DNA from: Pseudomonas laurentiana
Lineage (GTDB): Bacteria > Pseudomonadota > Gammaproteobacteria > Pseudomonadales > Pseudomonadaceae
Direction of reading: 5' to 3'
DNA: 57,292 nt
Assembly: GCF_014648275.1 (NCBI RefSeq)
Contig: NZ_BMQU01000024.1
Span: 1 to 57,292, forward strand
Both the position numbers and the translations under genes were made by a program. The notes under the pieces are model-generated. The model saw nothing but the letters and a program-made list of their open reading frames with translations, was not told the origin of the DNA and searched no databases. Shown piece after piece: positions 17,949 through 26,583 of this stretch; positions within the stretch are counted from its first letter, which is position 1; every line of letters starts with the position of its first letter.

Positions 17949-18725
17949 TTATTCCGTCCGGCCTTGAGCGATACATTCTCCACGCCGCCAGAGCCCCCAC
18001 TGCCCGGGTTCGTAACGGTGCCAGGTTTCATTCTCGGTGAGCGCTTCGGTGGCGATGACCGTAACAACGTCATTGGGCGTCGTTTCAGCCTGAAAATCGA
18101 CAATCATGTCGACATCTTTCAACCGAGCGGGACCAAAAGGTGCGCGCCGGGTGATGTGCACCAGTTTGGTCGAGCAATAGCAGAACAGCCAGTCACCATC
18201 ACTGAGCAAGCCATTGAAAACGCCTTTGCTGCGGTACTCGTCGCAGGCGGCCACCAGCACCGGCAGCAGTTGCTCGACCTCGACCGGCTCGGGGAACGCC
18301 TCGCGCACGCGGTTCAGCACATCGCAGAACGCCGCCTCGCTGTCAGTATCACCCACCGGGCGGTAGAAGGTGGTCAAGGCCTGGAAACCCGCCAACTGGC
18401 CGTTGTGGGCAAAACACCAGTTGCGCCCCCACAACTCACGAACGAACGGGTGGGTATTGGACAGGCAGACCTTACCGACGTTGGCCTGGCGAATATGCCC
18501 GATGACCACTTCGCTCTTGATCGGGTAGCGCTGCACGAGGTTGGCCACTTCCGACTCACAACTTGCCGCAGGGTCCTGAAACAGGCGCAAGCCACGCCCC
18601 TCGTAAAAGCCGATACCCCAGCCATCGCGGTGAGGGCCAGTGCGGCCACCGCGCTGCATCAGCCCGGTGAAGCTGAAAACGATATCAGTCGGCACATTGG
18701 CGCTCATGCCCAACAATTCACACAT
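17949..18725 (-). CDS. Class II glutamine amidotransferase, YafJ-type
   Basis: A 258-residue Ntn-type amidotransferase. Cys2 after Met1 (MCELLGM) is the expected nucleophile after Met removal. Other family elements are DGWGIGFYEGRGL near residue 36, VVIGHIRQANVG near 74 and the oxyanion-type segment WCFAHNGQLAGF near 105. It resembles E. coli YafJ and lacks a synthase domain, so the ammonia acceptor is unknown. It sits between two small membrane-protein genes on the same strand. Confidence 0.88.
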   Translation of the reverse strand: MCELLGMSANVPTDIVFSFTGLMQRGGRTGPHRDGWGIGFYEGRGLRLFQDPAASCESEVANLVQRYPIKSEVVIGHIRQANVGKVCLSNTHPFVRELWGRNWCFAHNGQLAGFQALTTFYRPVGDTDSEAAFCDVLNRVREAFPEPVEVEQLLPVLVAACDEYRSKGVFNGLLSDGDWLFCYCSTKLVHITRRAPFGPARLKDVDMIVDFQAETTPNDVVTVIATEALTENETWHRYEPGQWGLWRRGECIAQGRTE

Positions 18726-18752
18726 GCTCGGTTCTCGCTTCTGAGGCAGGCG

Positions 18753-19238
18753 TTAGAGGCGTGGTTCAACCCGGAGCGGGCCACTGCTGGCAGGTGGGTC
18801 GTTGCGGTAACGGCCTGGGTCGGGGCTGGCGAACGGTTCGTCCTGCTCTTCAAGTGCCTTGGCACGCTGCTGGGCAGCCGCTTCGGCAGCTTCACGGCGA
18901 GCACGGGCGCTGCGCTCAAGCGGCCAGCGCACCAGTACGAACAGCAGATAGGCGACAAAGGCAAACATGCCGTACATGGCCAGGTCAGACGCGGCGCGCA
19001 GCACATTGCTGCCGACCTTGAAAGCCAGGTCCAGGGCACTGATGGCAATTGCCGGGGCGAACAGGTCGCGCCCTGGGTCGACAATGGTCGGGGTGAACAG
19101 CAACACCGCGACGACCACCCGCAGTGGCTCGCGCAACCAGCGCCACATCCAGCGGGTCAGGCGAAACCAAACCAACAGGCAGCCCAAGGCAGCGAAGGCA
19201 TAAAGGCCCCAGGCGAGCAGATAATCGTTCTCGGTCAT
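18753..19238 (-). CDS. Uncharacterised inner-membrane protein, 161 aa
   Basis: Three hydrophobic segments are visible (about residues 7-25, 38-60 and 86-106, the last being YGMFAFVAYLLFVLVRWPL). They are followed by a charged Ala/Arg/Glu-rich coiled-coil-like tail (ARREAAEAAAQQRAKALEEQ) and a Pro-rich end, probably cytoplasmic. No recognised domain. It is 27 bp upstream of the amidotransferase gene on the same strand, suggesting a three-gene operon. Real gene by codon use and position; function not known. Confidence 0.75.
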   Translation of the reverse strand: MTENDYLLAWGLYAFAALGCLLVWFRLTRWMWRWLREPLRVVVAVLLFTPTIVDPGRDLFAPAIAISALDLAFKVGSNVLRAASDLAMYGMFAFVAYLLFVLVRWPLERSARARREAAEAAAQQRAKALEEQDEPFASPDPGRYRNDPPASSGPLRVEPRL

Positions 19239-19347
19239 GGCGTCCGTGGCAAGCTAGGCAAATAGACGCTTATGATAACGATTTTTCCGCGTGCCGGCGC
19301 CCCCTGTCTAAACCGGCCTCGCTGCCGATCTGCCAAGAGAACTCCCG

Positions 19348-21399
19348 ATGCCCACCGTTTCCCCTGTTTCCAACGCCCCCGTGGCTCACAAAGCTGTCGG
19401 CAGCGACCCTTACGCCTGGCTGCAGGAACGTGACACGCCCGAGGTCATGGCCTACCTGGAAGCCGAGAATACCTACCAGCAAGCACAACTCGCTGACCAG
19501 GCTGAACTGCGCGAGCAACTGTTCCTGGAGATCAAGGGCCGGATCAAGGAAACCGATCTGTCGCTGGCCTCACCTTGGGGGCCGTACCTTTACTACACCC
19601 GTACCACCGCCGGCGACGAGTACCCACGCCACTATCGCTGCCCACGCCCGGCTGACGACTCGCCGACCGTAGACGAAAGCCGCGAAGAACTCCTGCTCGA
19701 CCCCAACAGCCTGGCCAATGGCGGCTTCCTGTCACTGGGTGCGTTCAATGTCAGCCCCGACCACCAGCGCCTGGCCTACAGCCTGGATACCAGCGGCGAT
19801 GAGGTTTATACCCTGTACGTCAAAGAGCTGAGCAATGGCGCAGTCCAGGCGCTGCCGTTCGACGACTGCGACGGCAGCATGACCTGGGCCAACGACAGTC
19901 AGACGCTGTTCTTTGCCGAACTGGACGAGACCCACCGCCCCTACAAACTGCTGCGTCATCGCCTGGGCAGCAATCAGGCCGAAACGGTGTTCGAGGAAGC
20001 TGACGGGCGCTTCTTTCTGAACTGCTACCGTTCAAGCTCCGAACGCCAACTGGTCCTGCTGCTCAACAGCAAGACCACCAGCGAAGCCTGGGTGCTGGAT
20101 GCCGAACATCCTGAAGCGAGCTTCACATGCCTGGCGCCACGCGTCGAAAACCATGAGTACTACCCTGACCACGGCCAACTCGACGGCGAATGGCACTGGT
20201 TTATCCGCAGTAACCAGCACGGCATCAACTTTGCGTTGTTCCACGCAGCGGCCGACAGCATACCCACACGCGACCAGTGGCAAGTGCTGATCCCTCATCG
20301 CGACCACGTGATGCTTGAAGGCTTTACCCTCAATGCCAGCGCCCTCACCCTGAGCCTGCGTGAAGGCGGCCTGCCCATCATCGAAGTACAGCCGCAAGGG
20401 CTTGCCACCTACCGCGTCGAATTGCCCGATGCCGCCTACAGCCTGTATGTGCAGGACAGCCTGGAGTTCACCAGCACACGCATCCGCCTGCGCTACGAGG
20501 CACTCAATCGGCCGGCACAGGTCAGACAGCTGGAACTGGCAAACGGTGCGCAGCAGGTTCTCAAGCAAACCCCCGTACTGGGCCCGTTCGATGCCGACGA
20601 CTATGTCAGCCAGCGCCTGTGGGCCACTGCCGCCGACGGCACGCGCGTGCCGATCAGCCTGGTTCAACGCCGCCAGGACGTCGGCAAACCCGTACCGTTG
20701 TATCTGTATGGTTATGGCGCCTACGGTGAAAGCCTCGACCCCTGGTTCTCTCACGCTCGCCTGAGCCTGCTTGAACGCGGCGTGGCTTTTGCCATTGCCC
20801 ATGTACGCGGCGGCGGCGAGTTGGGCGAAGCCTGGTACCGTGCGGGCAAGCAGGAACACAAAGGCAATACGTTCAGTGATTTCATCGCCTGCGCCGAACA
20901 CCTGATTGCCAGCAACGTCACGCACGCCGAGCAACTGGTCATCAGCGGTGGTAGTGCTGGCGGCCTGCTGATCGGGGCGGTGCTCAACCAGCGCCCGGAC
21001 CTGTTCAAGGCCGCCATTGCCGAAGTGCCGTTCGTCGATGTGCTCAACACCATGCTTGACCCGGATCTGCCATTGACCGTTACCGAGTACGACGAGTGGG
21101 GCAACCCTGAAGACCCCGATGTCTACGCGCGAATCAAGGCCTACGCCCCCTATGAGAACATCAAGGCTCAGGCCTACCCCGCCCTGCTGGTGATTGCCGG
21201 CTACAACGACAGTCGCGTGCAGTACTGGGAAGCCGCCAAATGGGTGGCGAAGCTGCGGGCGACCAAGACCGACGACAACCTGCTGCTGCTCAAGACGGAG
21301 TTGGGCGCAGGCCATGGCGGCATGAGTGGTCGCTACCAAGGGCTGCGCGATGTAGCGCTGGAGTACGGTTTTGTCTTCAAGGTACTAGGCCTGGCGTAA
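19348..21399 (+). CDS. ptrB: Oligopeptidase B (S9A prolyl oligopeptidase family)
   Basis: A 683-residue cytoplasmic serine peptidase that cleaves short peptides after Arg and Lys. An N-terminal beta-propeller (about residues 70-400) covers a C-terminal alpha/beta hydrolase domain. The nucleophile is in SGGSAGGLLIG (about 535), the Asp in GYNDSRVQYWEAAKW (about 620) and the His in GAGHGGMSGR (about 655). ASPWGPYLYYTRT and RGGGELGEAWYRAGK are family hallmarks. No signal peptide. The start has AAGAGA upstream. Confidence 0.93.
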   Translation: MPTVSPVSNAPVAHKAVGSDPYAWLQERDTPEVMAYLEAENTYQQAQLADQAELREQLFLEIKGRIKETDLSLASPWGPYLYYTRTTAGDEYPRHYRCPRPADDSPTVDESREELLLDPNSLANGGFLSLGAFNVSPDHQRLAYSLDTSGDEVYTLYVKELSNGAVQALPFDDCDGSMTWANDSQTLFFAELDETHRPYKLLRHRLGSNQAETVFEEADGRFFLNCYRSSSERQLVLLLNSKTTSEAWVLDAEHPEASFTCLAPRVENHEYYPDHGQLDGEWHWFIRSNQHGINFALFHAAADSIPTRDQWQVLIPHRDHVMLEGFTLNASALTLSLREGGLPIIEVQPQGLATYRVELPDAAYSLYVQDSLEFTSTRIRLRYEALNRPAQVRQLELANGAQQVLKQTPVLGPFDADDYVSQRLWATAADGTRVPISLVQRRQDVGKPVPLYLYGYGAYGESLDPWFSHARLSLLERGVAFAIAHVRGGGELGEAWYRAGKQEHKGNTFSDFIACAEHLIASNVTHAEQLVISGGSAGGLLIGAVLNQRPDLFKAAIAEVPFVDVLNTMLDPDLPLTVTEYDEWGNPEDPDVYARIKAYAPYENIKAQAYPALLVIAGYNDSRVQYWEAAKWVAKLRATKTDDNLLLLKTELGAGHGGMSGRYQGLRDVALEYGFVFKVLGLA

Positions 21400-21429
21400 G
21401 GCCGCTTTTACTGACGCCCCCGCGAATAG

Positions 21430-21459
21430 AGCCGCCCAGGACCTAATCCTGAGGCGGCT
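21430..21459 (+). terminator. Hairpin between ptrB and the convergent small gene
   Basis: Stem AGCCGCC/GGCGGCT with an inner AGGA/TCCT pair lies 31 bp after the ptrB stop and overlaps the last codons of the convergent gene. The T-rich tail is poor, so termination is possible but uncertain. Confidence 0.3.
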
Positions 21460-21721
21460 TGTCGGCATCCGGCGCTGGGGTCAGCCCCGGTAACGGTTGA
21501 TCTTTCGGCGGGTTCGGCAATGGCATCGGTGGCAACAAGGGCGAACCGCTACGGCTATCGCCAGCCTTGGGAATACTCGGTGGCGCCACCTGCGGGTACG
21601 GGGTCGGCGTGGGCGTTCCCGGCGCCCCCGGAACGGGTGCAATGGGCCGTGGTTGCAGGTCCTGGGCCGAAACTGATCCCAGGGAAGCCAGGACCATTAC
21701 TGCTGCAATCAGATAGCGCAT
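21443..21721 (-). CDS. Small secreted proline-rich protein, 92 aa
   Basis: The ATG at 21721 is preceded by AAGGAG and begins a clear Sec signal peptide (MRYLIAAVMVLASLGSVSAQ, cleavage after SVSA). The mature part of about 73 residues is very rich in Pro, Gly, Thr and Asp (TPTPTPYPQVAPPSIPKAGD), and is probably disordered in the periplasm. The open frame extends 63 codons further upstream into the divergent yajD gene, which is not credible. No known domain. Confidence 0.7.
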   Translation of the reverse strand: MRYLIAAVMVLASLGSVSAQDLQPRPIAPVPGAPGTPTPTPYPQVAPPSIPKAGDSRSGSPLLPPMPLPNPPKDQPLPGLTPAPDADKPPQD

Positions 21722-21848
21722 CTCAGTGCTCCTTCGGGCCGTTTGTCTAAAGGCTACGCCTAAGACAGCAAATGCGCCTGCCCGATTCCCTTGGCAAACA
21801 GCTAAACTCAGGGCATAACCGTAACAAGCCCGATAAAAAGGTACCTCC

Positions 21849-22220
21849 ATGAGCTCGGCAACACCCTCCTCCGCCACCGCACGCCTGGACCGCATCCTCG
21901 CCGATGCCAAACGCGACCGTGAAATGGGCTATCGCGACAAGGCCCTGAAGATGTACCCGCACGTCTGCGGGCGCTGTGCCCGTGAGTTCTCCGGCAAGCG
22001 CTTGAGCGAGCTAACCGTGCATCACCGCGACCATAACCATGACAACAACCCCCAGGACGGCTCGAACTGGGAGCTGCTGTGCCTGTTCTGCCACGACAAC
22101 GAACACGCACGCTATACCGACCAGCAATACTTCAGCGAGGGCTCGACCAGCAGCCCGACAATCGCCAAGGCGACCCACAACCCGTTCGCCGGGCTTGCGA
22201 GCTTGCTGAAAAAAGACTGA
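21849..22220 (+). CDS. yajD: HNH nuclease family protein YajD
   Basis: A 123-residue HNH-type protein. Two zinc-binding Cys pairs (CGRC near residue 40 and CLFC near 78) bracket the HNH core: VHHRDHNHDNNPQDGSNWEL, which holds the His-His pair, Asn and the second His in CHDNEH. It matches the YajD family, whose cellular role is unknown; nuclease activity is expected from the fold. AAAAGG precedes the start. The next gene, an RNA methyltransferase, follows 60 bp later on the same strand. Confidence 0.85.
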   Translation: MSSATPSSATARLDRILADAKRDREMGYRDKALKMYPHVCGRCAREFSGKRLSELTVHHRDHNHDNNPQDGSNWELLCLFCHDNEHARYTDQQYFSEGSTSSPTIAKATHNPFAGLASLLKKD

Positions 22221-22280
22221 TCGTCCCCGCCTGTGCCGGCAAGCCCGTATAATCGTGTTTTTTCTCAAGGGCCCCGGCAC

Positions 22281-22751
22281 GTGGCGAACAAACGGTACAG
22301 CTGCATAGGACTGTTCAACCCCAAATCCGCAGAGAACGTCGGCTCGGTCATGCGTGCGGCGGGCTGCTATGGCGTCAATTCGGTGTTTTACACCGGCAAG
22401 CGCTATGAGCGTGCGCGCGACTTTGTCACTGACACCAAGCGCGTGCATTACGACATTCCACTGATCGGTATCGACGATCTGCAGAAAATCATTCCCCTGG
22501 GCTGCACCCCCGTTGCGGTGGAACTGGTCGAAGGTGCGCGCCCGCTGCCGACCTACACCCACCCGGACCGGGCAATCTACATTTTCGGCCCTGAAGACGG
22601 CTCGCTCGACCAAAGCGTGCGCGACTGGTGCGAAGAAACCATCTACATACCGACCGAGGGCTGCATGAACCTGGCAGCCACCGTGAACGTGGTGCTTTAC
22701 GACCGCATGGCCAAAGGCAACAACACCCGTTCCGGGCCGAAATTCAAATAG
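22281..22751 (+). CDS. SPOUT (TrmH/SpoU) family RNA methyltransferase
   Basis: A 156-residue SPOUT-fold methyltransferase. The three knot motifs are visible: NPKSAENVGSVMRAAGCYG near the N-terminus (motif 1), AIYIFGPEDGSLDQ near residue 100 (motif 2) and IYIPTEGCMNLAATVNVVLYD near 125 (shown in part: PTEGCMNLAATVNVVLYD), the S-adenosylmethionine-binding motif 3. The protein is small with no extra RNA-binding domain, like TrmL-type enzymes, but the target cannot be named. GTG at 22281 is chosen because the conserved domain starts there; a longer frame begins 16 codons earlier. Confidence 0.85.
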   Translation: MANKRYSCIGLFNPKSAENVGSVMRAAGCYGVNSVFYTGKRYERARDFVTDTKRVHYDIPLIGIDDLQKIIPLGCTPVAVELVEGARPLPTYTHPDRAIYIFGPEDGSLDQSVRDWCEETIYIPTEGCMNLAATVNVVLYDRMAKGNNTRSGPKFK

Positions 22752-22754
22752 CCA

Positions 22755-23972
22755 CTATTCCAGCAATTTGGTTTGCAGCACCTTCGACGAGCCGCCCAGT
22801 ACGCTTTCGCTGAGCTGAACGAACTCCTGGGTGCTGACGCTGTTCAAGCGCATCATGGCTCGGGTCACGTCATCCAGCGAACGCTGGTTGTGGGTTTGCA
22901 AACGAATTTCCCGGTCCAGTGCCTGCAACAGCAGCACCGCGCGCGCAATGGTCGGCCCATCGACCTGGGTACCGCGCAGGCTGGTGACCTTGGCTGAGGC
23001 CTTGGTCAAGCTGTCCTGCAGCACTTGATAACGGTCATCGGCCACCCCGCCGGAGCGGCGCAGCAATTCAATGCTGTAGTACTCGGCCAGCCCCTCGCCT
23101 ATCCAGTCACTGTTCTGGGTATCGTTGATCTGCGCAAAGGCTCGCACCAGCTCGCGCAACAAGGGGCTGCTGCCGTTCTCGCCCACCAATGGCCGACTGC
23201 TGTGTGTATAGATCGAATCATTTGCCGCTCGCGTACCTCGCCAGAGCTGGTCATGACCACCGACGATCAGCAGTTTTGGCGGATTACGCGGAAACACCGC
23301 CTGCAACTGCGGCCACACGAACGTCAGCAACGTCAGGGTATCAAGGCGACGCATACCCTGCCCCTTCGGCGCTGCTACTGTGATCTCAGTGTCTCCAAGA
23401 CGGCTGCGACGACTACCGATGTTGCCCGCCAGCATCCAACCCGTAGGGCGGTCGAACAACCGGGACACGTTGTCGATGCGGAAGCGATTCTTGCCAATCC
23501 GCGGCCAGGCGGTTTCGACACTCTTCCAGCCAGCGGGCAGCTCGAAGGTCAGGCGCGCCACCAATTCGGTACCGTCCTGTTGATCCAGACGCGCGGAAGG
23601 CACCAGATCATCGCCACGAAACAGCGCCCAGTTCGGGGTAATTCGACTGTCATACATGCCGCCCTTGAGCCGGTGATCCAACTGCACCTTGTAGGTCAGG
23701 CTGGATTTGCCCGCAGCAGGCTGCCACAGGCCGCGCCGGCCGTTATCCTTGAGCTGCCACTGACCGTCGCCCTTGAACTCGCTGTAGTTACCCTGCGTGC
23801 CCAGGTCAAAATCCAGGCTACGCACTGCAGCACCATCGGCCAAGCTCAAGCTGACCAGCGCCAGACCACTCTGCGGCAACAACTGCACGTGATAATCCAG
23901 ATCGACTTTCTTGGCCCAGACGGGCGCACTCGACAGCAACAGAACCACGACCCACAGGTAACGCACACGCAT
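22755..23972 (-). CDS. Secreted M1/M61-like peptidase homologue with lost zinc site
   Basis: A 405-residue exported protein. AAGGAG precedes the ATG, and a Sec signal peptide ends at APVWA (about residue 20). The N-terminal beta-rich part resembles the N-terminal domains of gluzincin peptidases, and WIGEGLAEYYSIELL near residue 290 matches the third-ligand helix (W-x-x-E-G-x-x-x-Y-Y). Where HExxH is expected there is RELVR (in LLRELVRAFAQ, about residue 268), so both zinc His are Arg. This is therefore probably a non-catalytic relative with a structural or inhibitory role. Convergent with the methyltransferase gene. Confidence 0.7.
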   Translation of the reverse strand: MRVRYLWVVVLLLSSAPVWAKKVDLDYHVQLLPQSGLALVSLSLADGAAVRSLDFDLGTQGNYSEFKGDGQWQLKDNGRRGLWQPAAGKSSLTYKVQLDHRLKGGMYDSRITPNWALFRGDDLVPSARLDQQDGTELVARLTFELPAGWKSVETAWPRIGKNRFRIDNVSRLFDRPTGWMLAGNIGSRRSRLGDTEITVAAPKGQGMRRLDTLTLLTFVWPQLQAVFPRNPPKLLIVGGHDQLWRGTRAANDSIYTHSSRPLVGENGSSPLLRELVRAFAQINDTQNSDWIGEGLAEYYSIELLRRSGGVADDRYQVLQDSLTKASAKVTSLRGTQVDGPTIARAVLLLQALDREIRLQTHNQRSLDDVTRAMMRLNSVSTQEFVQLSESVLGGSSKVLQTKLLE

Positions 23973-24020
23973 AACGACTCCTTGCAACGACACCATGCCA
24001 CGCCCCAGCGTTTGTGCGCC

Positions 24021-24470
24021 TTAACTGGCGCGAAAGATCAGATAGTCTTCCCAATCATCCTCAGCCACCGTCGTTTCGCTGAGCATCCGGCCGGATTGGG
24101 AAATGCGCTGCGTGTGCACCTGTTCACGATCACCACACACCAGGTAGTGCCACGACGGCAAGTCCTGGCCCTCACTGACCAAGCGATACGCACAGGTGGG
24201 CGGTAACCATCTGAACTGATCAGCCTTGCCCGGTGTGAGTTGAATGCAATCCGGCACGTGCTCAAAGCGATTCGGATAGTCGCGGCACTGGCAGCTCTTC
24301 AGGTCCAGCAGTTTGCAGGCAATGCGCGTGTAGTAGACGCTATTGTCGTCTTCATCCTCGAGCTTTTGCAGGCAACACAGGCCACACCCGTCACACAGCG
24401 ATTCCCACTCCTGCTGATCAAGTTGCTCGAGAGTTTTGCGCATCCAGAAGGGGTCGGCGTTAACAGCCAT
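24021..24470 (-). CDS. YcgN family cysteine cluster protein (UPF0260)
   Basis: A 149-residue cytoplasmic protein with a dense Cys pattern likely to bind a metal or Fe-S cluster: [18 protein letters not shown] near residue 26, [17 protein letters not shown] near 55, and later CIQL, TCAYRL and VCGD. It fits the YcgN/UPF0260 family in length and motif. The ATG at 24470 is preferred over a TTG seven codons upstream, because the length then matches the family and AGGA precedes it. The biochemical role is unknown. It lies in the ycgL-rnd neighbourhood, as in other Pseudomonas. Confidence 0.88.
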   Translation of the reverse strand: MAVNADPFWMRKTLEQLDQQEWESLCDGCGLCCLQKLEDEDDNSVYYTRIACKLLDLKSCQCRDYPNRFEHVPDCIQLTPGKADQFRWLPPTCAYRLVSEGQDLPSWHYLVCGDREQVHTQRISQSGRMLSETTVAEDDWEDYLIFRAS

Positions 24471-24622
24471 CGTGTCAGGTTCCTGTTTCAATTCATGTGC
24501 AGCGGCGCGGCGGCGCCAGTCTAGGTCGTGTCATCGTTCATTGCCAGACCGCTTGTCAGCGCTGACTCGGCACAGTAGTTTGAGCCAACTTGTCGTTTCT
24601 CAATCCCGTCAGGAACTCCACC

Positions 24623-25216
24623 ATGAGCGCCAATCCCCGTGTTGCCGACTACGCCATCAACGATCAGTTCATCCAGCGCTGGTCGCCACGCGCCTTCACC
24701 GCCGAGCCAATCAGCGAAGAAACCCTGCTGAGCTTCCTTGAAGCGGCTCGCTGGGCGCCGTCGGCCTACAACTCACAACCCTGGCGGTTCCTTTACGCGC
24801 GTCGTGATACGCCAAACTGGGAGCGCTACCTGGGCCTGCTCAACGAATTCAACCGCAGCTGGGCGCAACACGCGTCGGCCTTGGTAATCATTGCCTCCAA
24901 GACCACCTTCACCGCCCCTGGCGCCAGCGAAGAAACCCCGGCGCTGTGGCATACCTTCGACACAGGCTCGGCCTGGGGCCACCTGGCACTGCAAGCCAGC
25001 TTGAGCGGCTGGTACACCCATGGCATGGCCGGTTTTGACCAGGCCCTGACCCGCAAAGAGCTTAAAATCCCTGAAGGCTATGACCTGCATGCCGCCGTGG
25101 CGATCGGCAAGCTGGGCGACAAGGCCAGCCTGGCCGAGGGCCTGCAAGCCCGTGAAGTACCCAGCCCGCGCCGCCCATTGAGCGAGCTGGCTGCCGAAGG
25201 CGACTTCAACCTGTAA
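24623..25216 (+). CDS. Nitroreductase family oxidoreductase
   Basis: A 197-residue FMN-dependent nitroreductase-fold protein. The FMN-binding elements are QRWSPRAF near residue 19, the RWAPSAYNSQPWRFLYAR stretch near 44-61, and the C-terminal AVAIGKLGDKASL. Natural substrates are not predictable; related enzymes reduce nitro compounds, quinones or enones with NAD(P)H. AGGA precedes the ATG at 24623; an 11-codon extension lacks a ribosome site. Divergent from ycgN. Confidence 0.87.
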   Translation: MSANPRVADYAINDQFIQRWSPRAFTAEPISEETLLSFLEAARWAPSAYNSQPWRFLYARRDTPNWERYLGLLNEFNRSWAQHASALVIIASKTTFTAPGASEETPALWHTFDTGSAWGHLALQASLSGWYTHGMAGFDQALTRKELKIPEGYDLHAAVAIGKLGDKASLAEGLQAREVPSPRRPLSELAAEGDFNL

Positions 25217-25231
25217 ACACCGCTCTTGCAG

Positions 25232-25260
25232 GGTGCTGGGTGAGCCTTCGGCCCAGCACC
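25232..25260. terminator. Hairpin between convergent nitroreductase and dehydrogenase genes
   Basis: GGTGCTGGG (25232-25240) and CCCAGCACC (25252-25260) form a perfect 9-bp stem with an 11-base loop between two convergent stop codons. The position suits a bidirectional terminator, although T runs are lacking on both sides. Confidence 0.45.
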
Positions 25261-25274
25261 TGCGGGACGATCCG

Positions 25275-26207
25275 TCAGTAGCCGCGGTTGAAATCCACCT
25301 CACCGCGCAACGCATCACCGGCTCGATAAGCCATCAGGTTCTCGACGAACAACCGCACCATTGCTTCAGGTGAAGTAGGCGCCGAGCTGTGCCCTGTCAG
25401 CAGCAAACCCAGCGCGGTCCAGAAGGGATGACGTTGCGGCAGTGGCTCCTGGCGACAGACATCAATGACCGCCCCCGCCAGATGCCCATTCTCCAACGCC
25501 TTGACCAGATCGGCATCCACCACTGCCACACCACGCCCGGCATTGATGAACAATGCGTCCGGATTGAACCGGGCAAACAACGCGGCATCGTACACGTCAT
25601 GGGTAGCCGGCGTATCTGGCAACAGGTTGATCACATAGTCAGCCTCACCGACCAGGCGACCAAGATCAGCCAACCCCGCCACCTCGATAAACGGCGCCTG
25701 TTCACGTGCCTGGCTGGCGATGCCATACAGCTTGACGCCAAAGGGCGACAGAAACGCCGCAACCTGTTGACCGATATCGCCAGTACCGACGATCAATACC
25801 CGCCGACCTTCCAGCGTACGCCCCGGGCGACCATCCCATTTACGCTCTACCTGGCTGACCAGCCGAGCCAACACCTCACGTTCATGGACGAGCATGTAAG
25901 TCAGCACATACTCCGCCATGACCTGACCGAAAATCCCGACCGCCCGCGTCAGGCGGTAATGGCGAGGAAGCTCCTTGGCCAACAGCGGCGTGATACCCGC
26001 CCAGGTCGACTGCAGCCATTGAGGCCGGTGCCCTTGGCGTAGCAGGCTCGCGAGCAAGTCAGGTTGCCCCAGCCACACGGGGCAATCTGCAGCCTGACAG
26101 GCCAGCTCGGCGGAATCACCACTGGTCAGAACCTCCAGGTCCGGGGCCCTCTCGCGCAACAGACGAGCGTAAAGGGCATGATCCTGTTCGGCGATCAGAA
26201 CGCGCAT
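25275..26207 (-). CDS. D-2-hydroxyacid dehydrogenase (glyoxylate/hydroxypyruvate reductase-like)
   Basis: A 310-residue NAD(P)-dependent dehydrogenase. The nucleotide-binding loop is VLIVGTGDIGQQVAAFLSPF (about residues 139-158). The catalytic triad appears as Arg in FINAGRGVAVVD, Glu in VCRQEPLPQRHPFW and His in LLLTGHSSAPTSPEA; the latter two segments are close to the GhrA group. It reduces short 2-keto acids to D-2-hydroxy acids in this family; the true substrate is uncertain. It is 80 bp downstream of ycgL on the same strand. Confidence 0.87.
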   Translation of the reverse strand: MRVLIAEQDHALYARLLRERAPDLEVLTSGDSAELACQAADCPVWLGQPDLLASLLRQGHRPQWLQSTWAGITPLLAKELPRHYRLTRAVGIFGQVMAEYVLTYMLVHEREVLARLVSQVERKWDGRPGRTLEGRRVLIVGTGDIGQQVAAFLSPFGVKLYGIASQAREQAPFIEVAGLADLGRLVGEADYVINLLPDTPATHDVYDAALFARFNPDALFINAGRGVAVVDADLVKALENGHLAGAVIDVCRQEPLPQRHPFWTALGLLLTGHSSAPTSPEAMVRLFVENLMAYRAGDALRGEVDFNRGY

Positions 26208-26289
26208 GTTTTATACAACCTTGCAGAAGCGGTGAATGCGGCCTCGCACGATAGCGCAGGCCGCATTCAGGGGATATTCAGGGGCGTAA

Positions 26290-26583
26290 TCAGACAGGGT
26301 CGTTGCGACGCAACAACTCTTCAGGCAGGTGCTCGATGTACTCATCCTCTGCGGGCGGCATTTGCAGGTGATAACCCTGTTGATCGAGGTTCTCCAGCAC
26401 CTTGGTGATGTCCTCACGGGCCAACTTGCGCTCAGGTGTCAGCACCAGATCGAAGGCATGCAAGGGTGTTCCAAAAAACGGCAACAAGCCTTCAGGCACA
26501 CGCTCAAGGCCATCAGCCTTGAGTACGTAGAGATACATTTCGTTCTTGCGTGGGCTTTTGTAGATCGAACAGATTCGTTTCAT
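26290..26583 (-). CDS. YcgL domain protein
   Basis: A 97-residue protein with the YcgL fold signature: [20 protein letters not shown] at the N-terminus, [12 protein letters not shown] near 29 and [15 protein letters not shown] near 63. The start ATG overlaps the rnd stop by four bases and has GGAG seven bases upstream, so it is translated after rnd. The constant pairing with RNase D suggests a role in RNA metabolism, but no activity is established. Confidence 0.92.
   Translation of the reverse strand: MKRICSIYKSPRKNEMYLYVLKADGLERVPEGLLPFFGTPLHAFDLVLTPERKLAREDITKVLENLDQQGYHLQMPPAEDEYIEHLPEELLRRNDPV

Noticed and set aside
20032-21339. 435-codon minus-strand frame opposite ptrB
   Set aside because: The plus strand holds all oligopeptidase B catalytic motifs; the antisense translation has no recognisable family.
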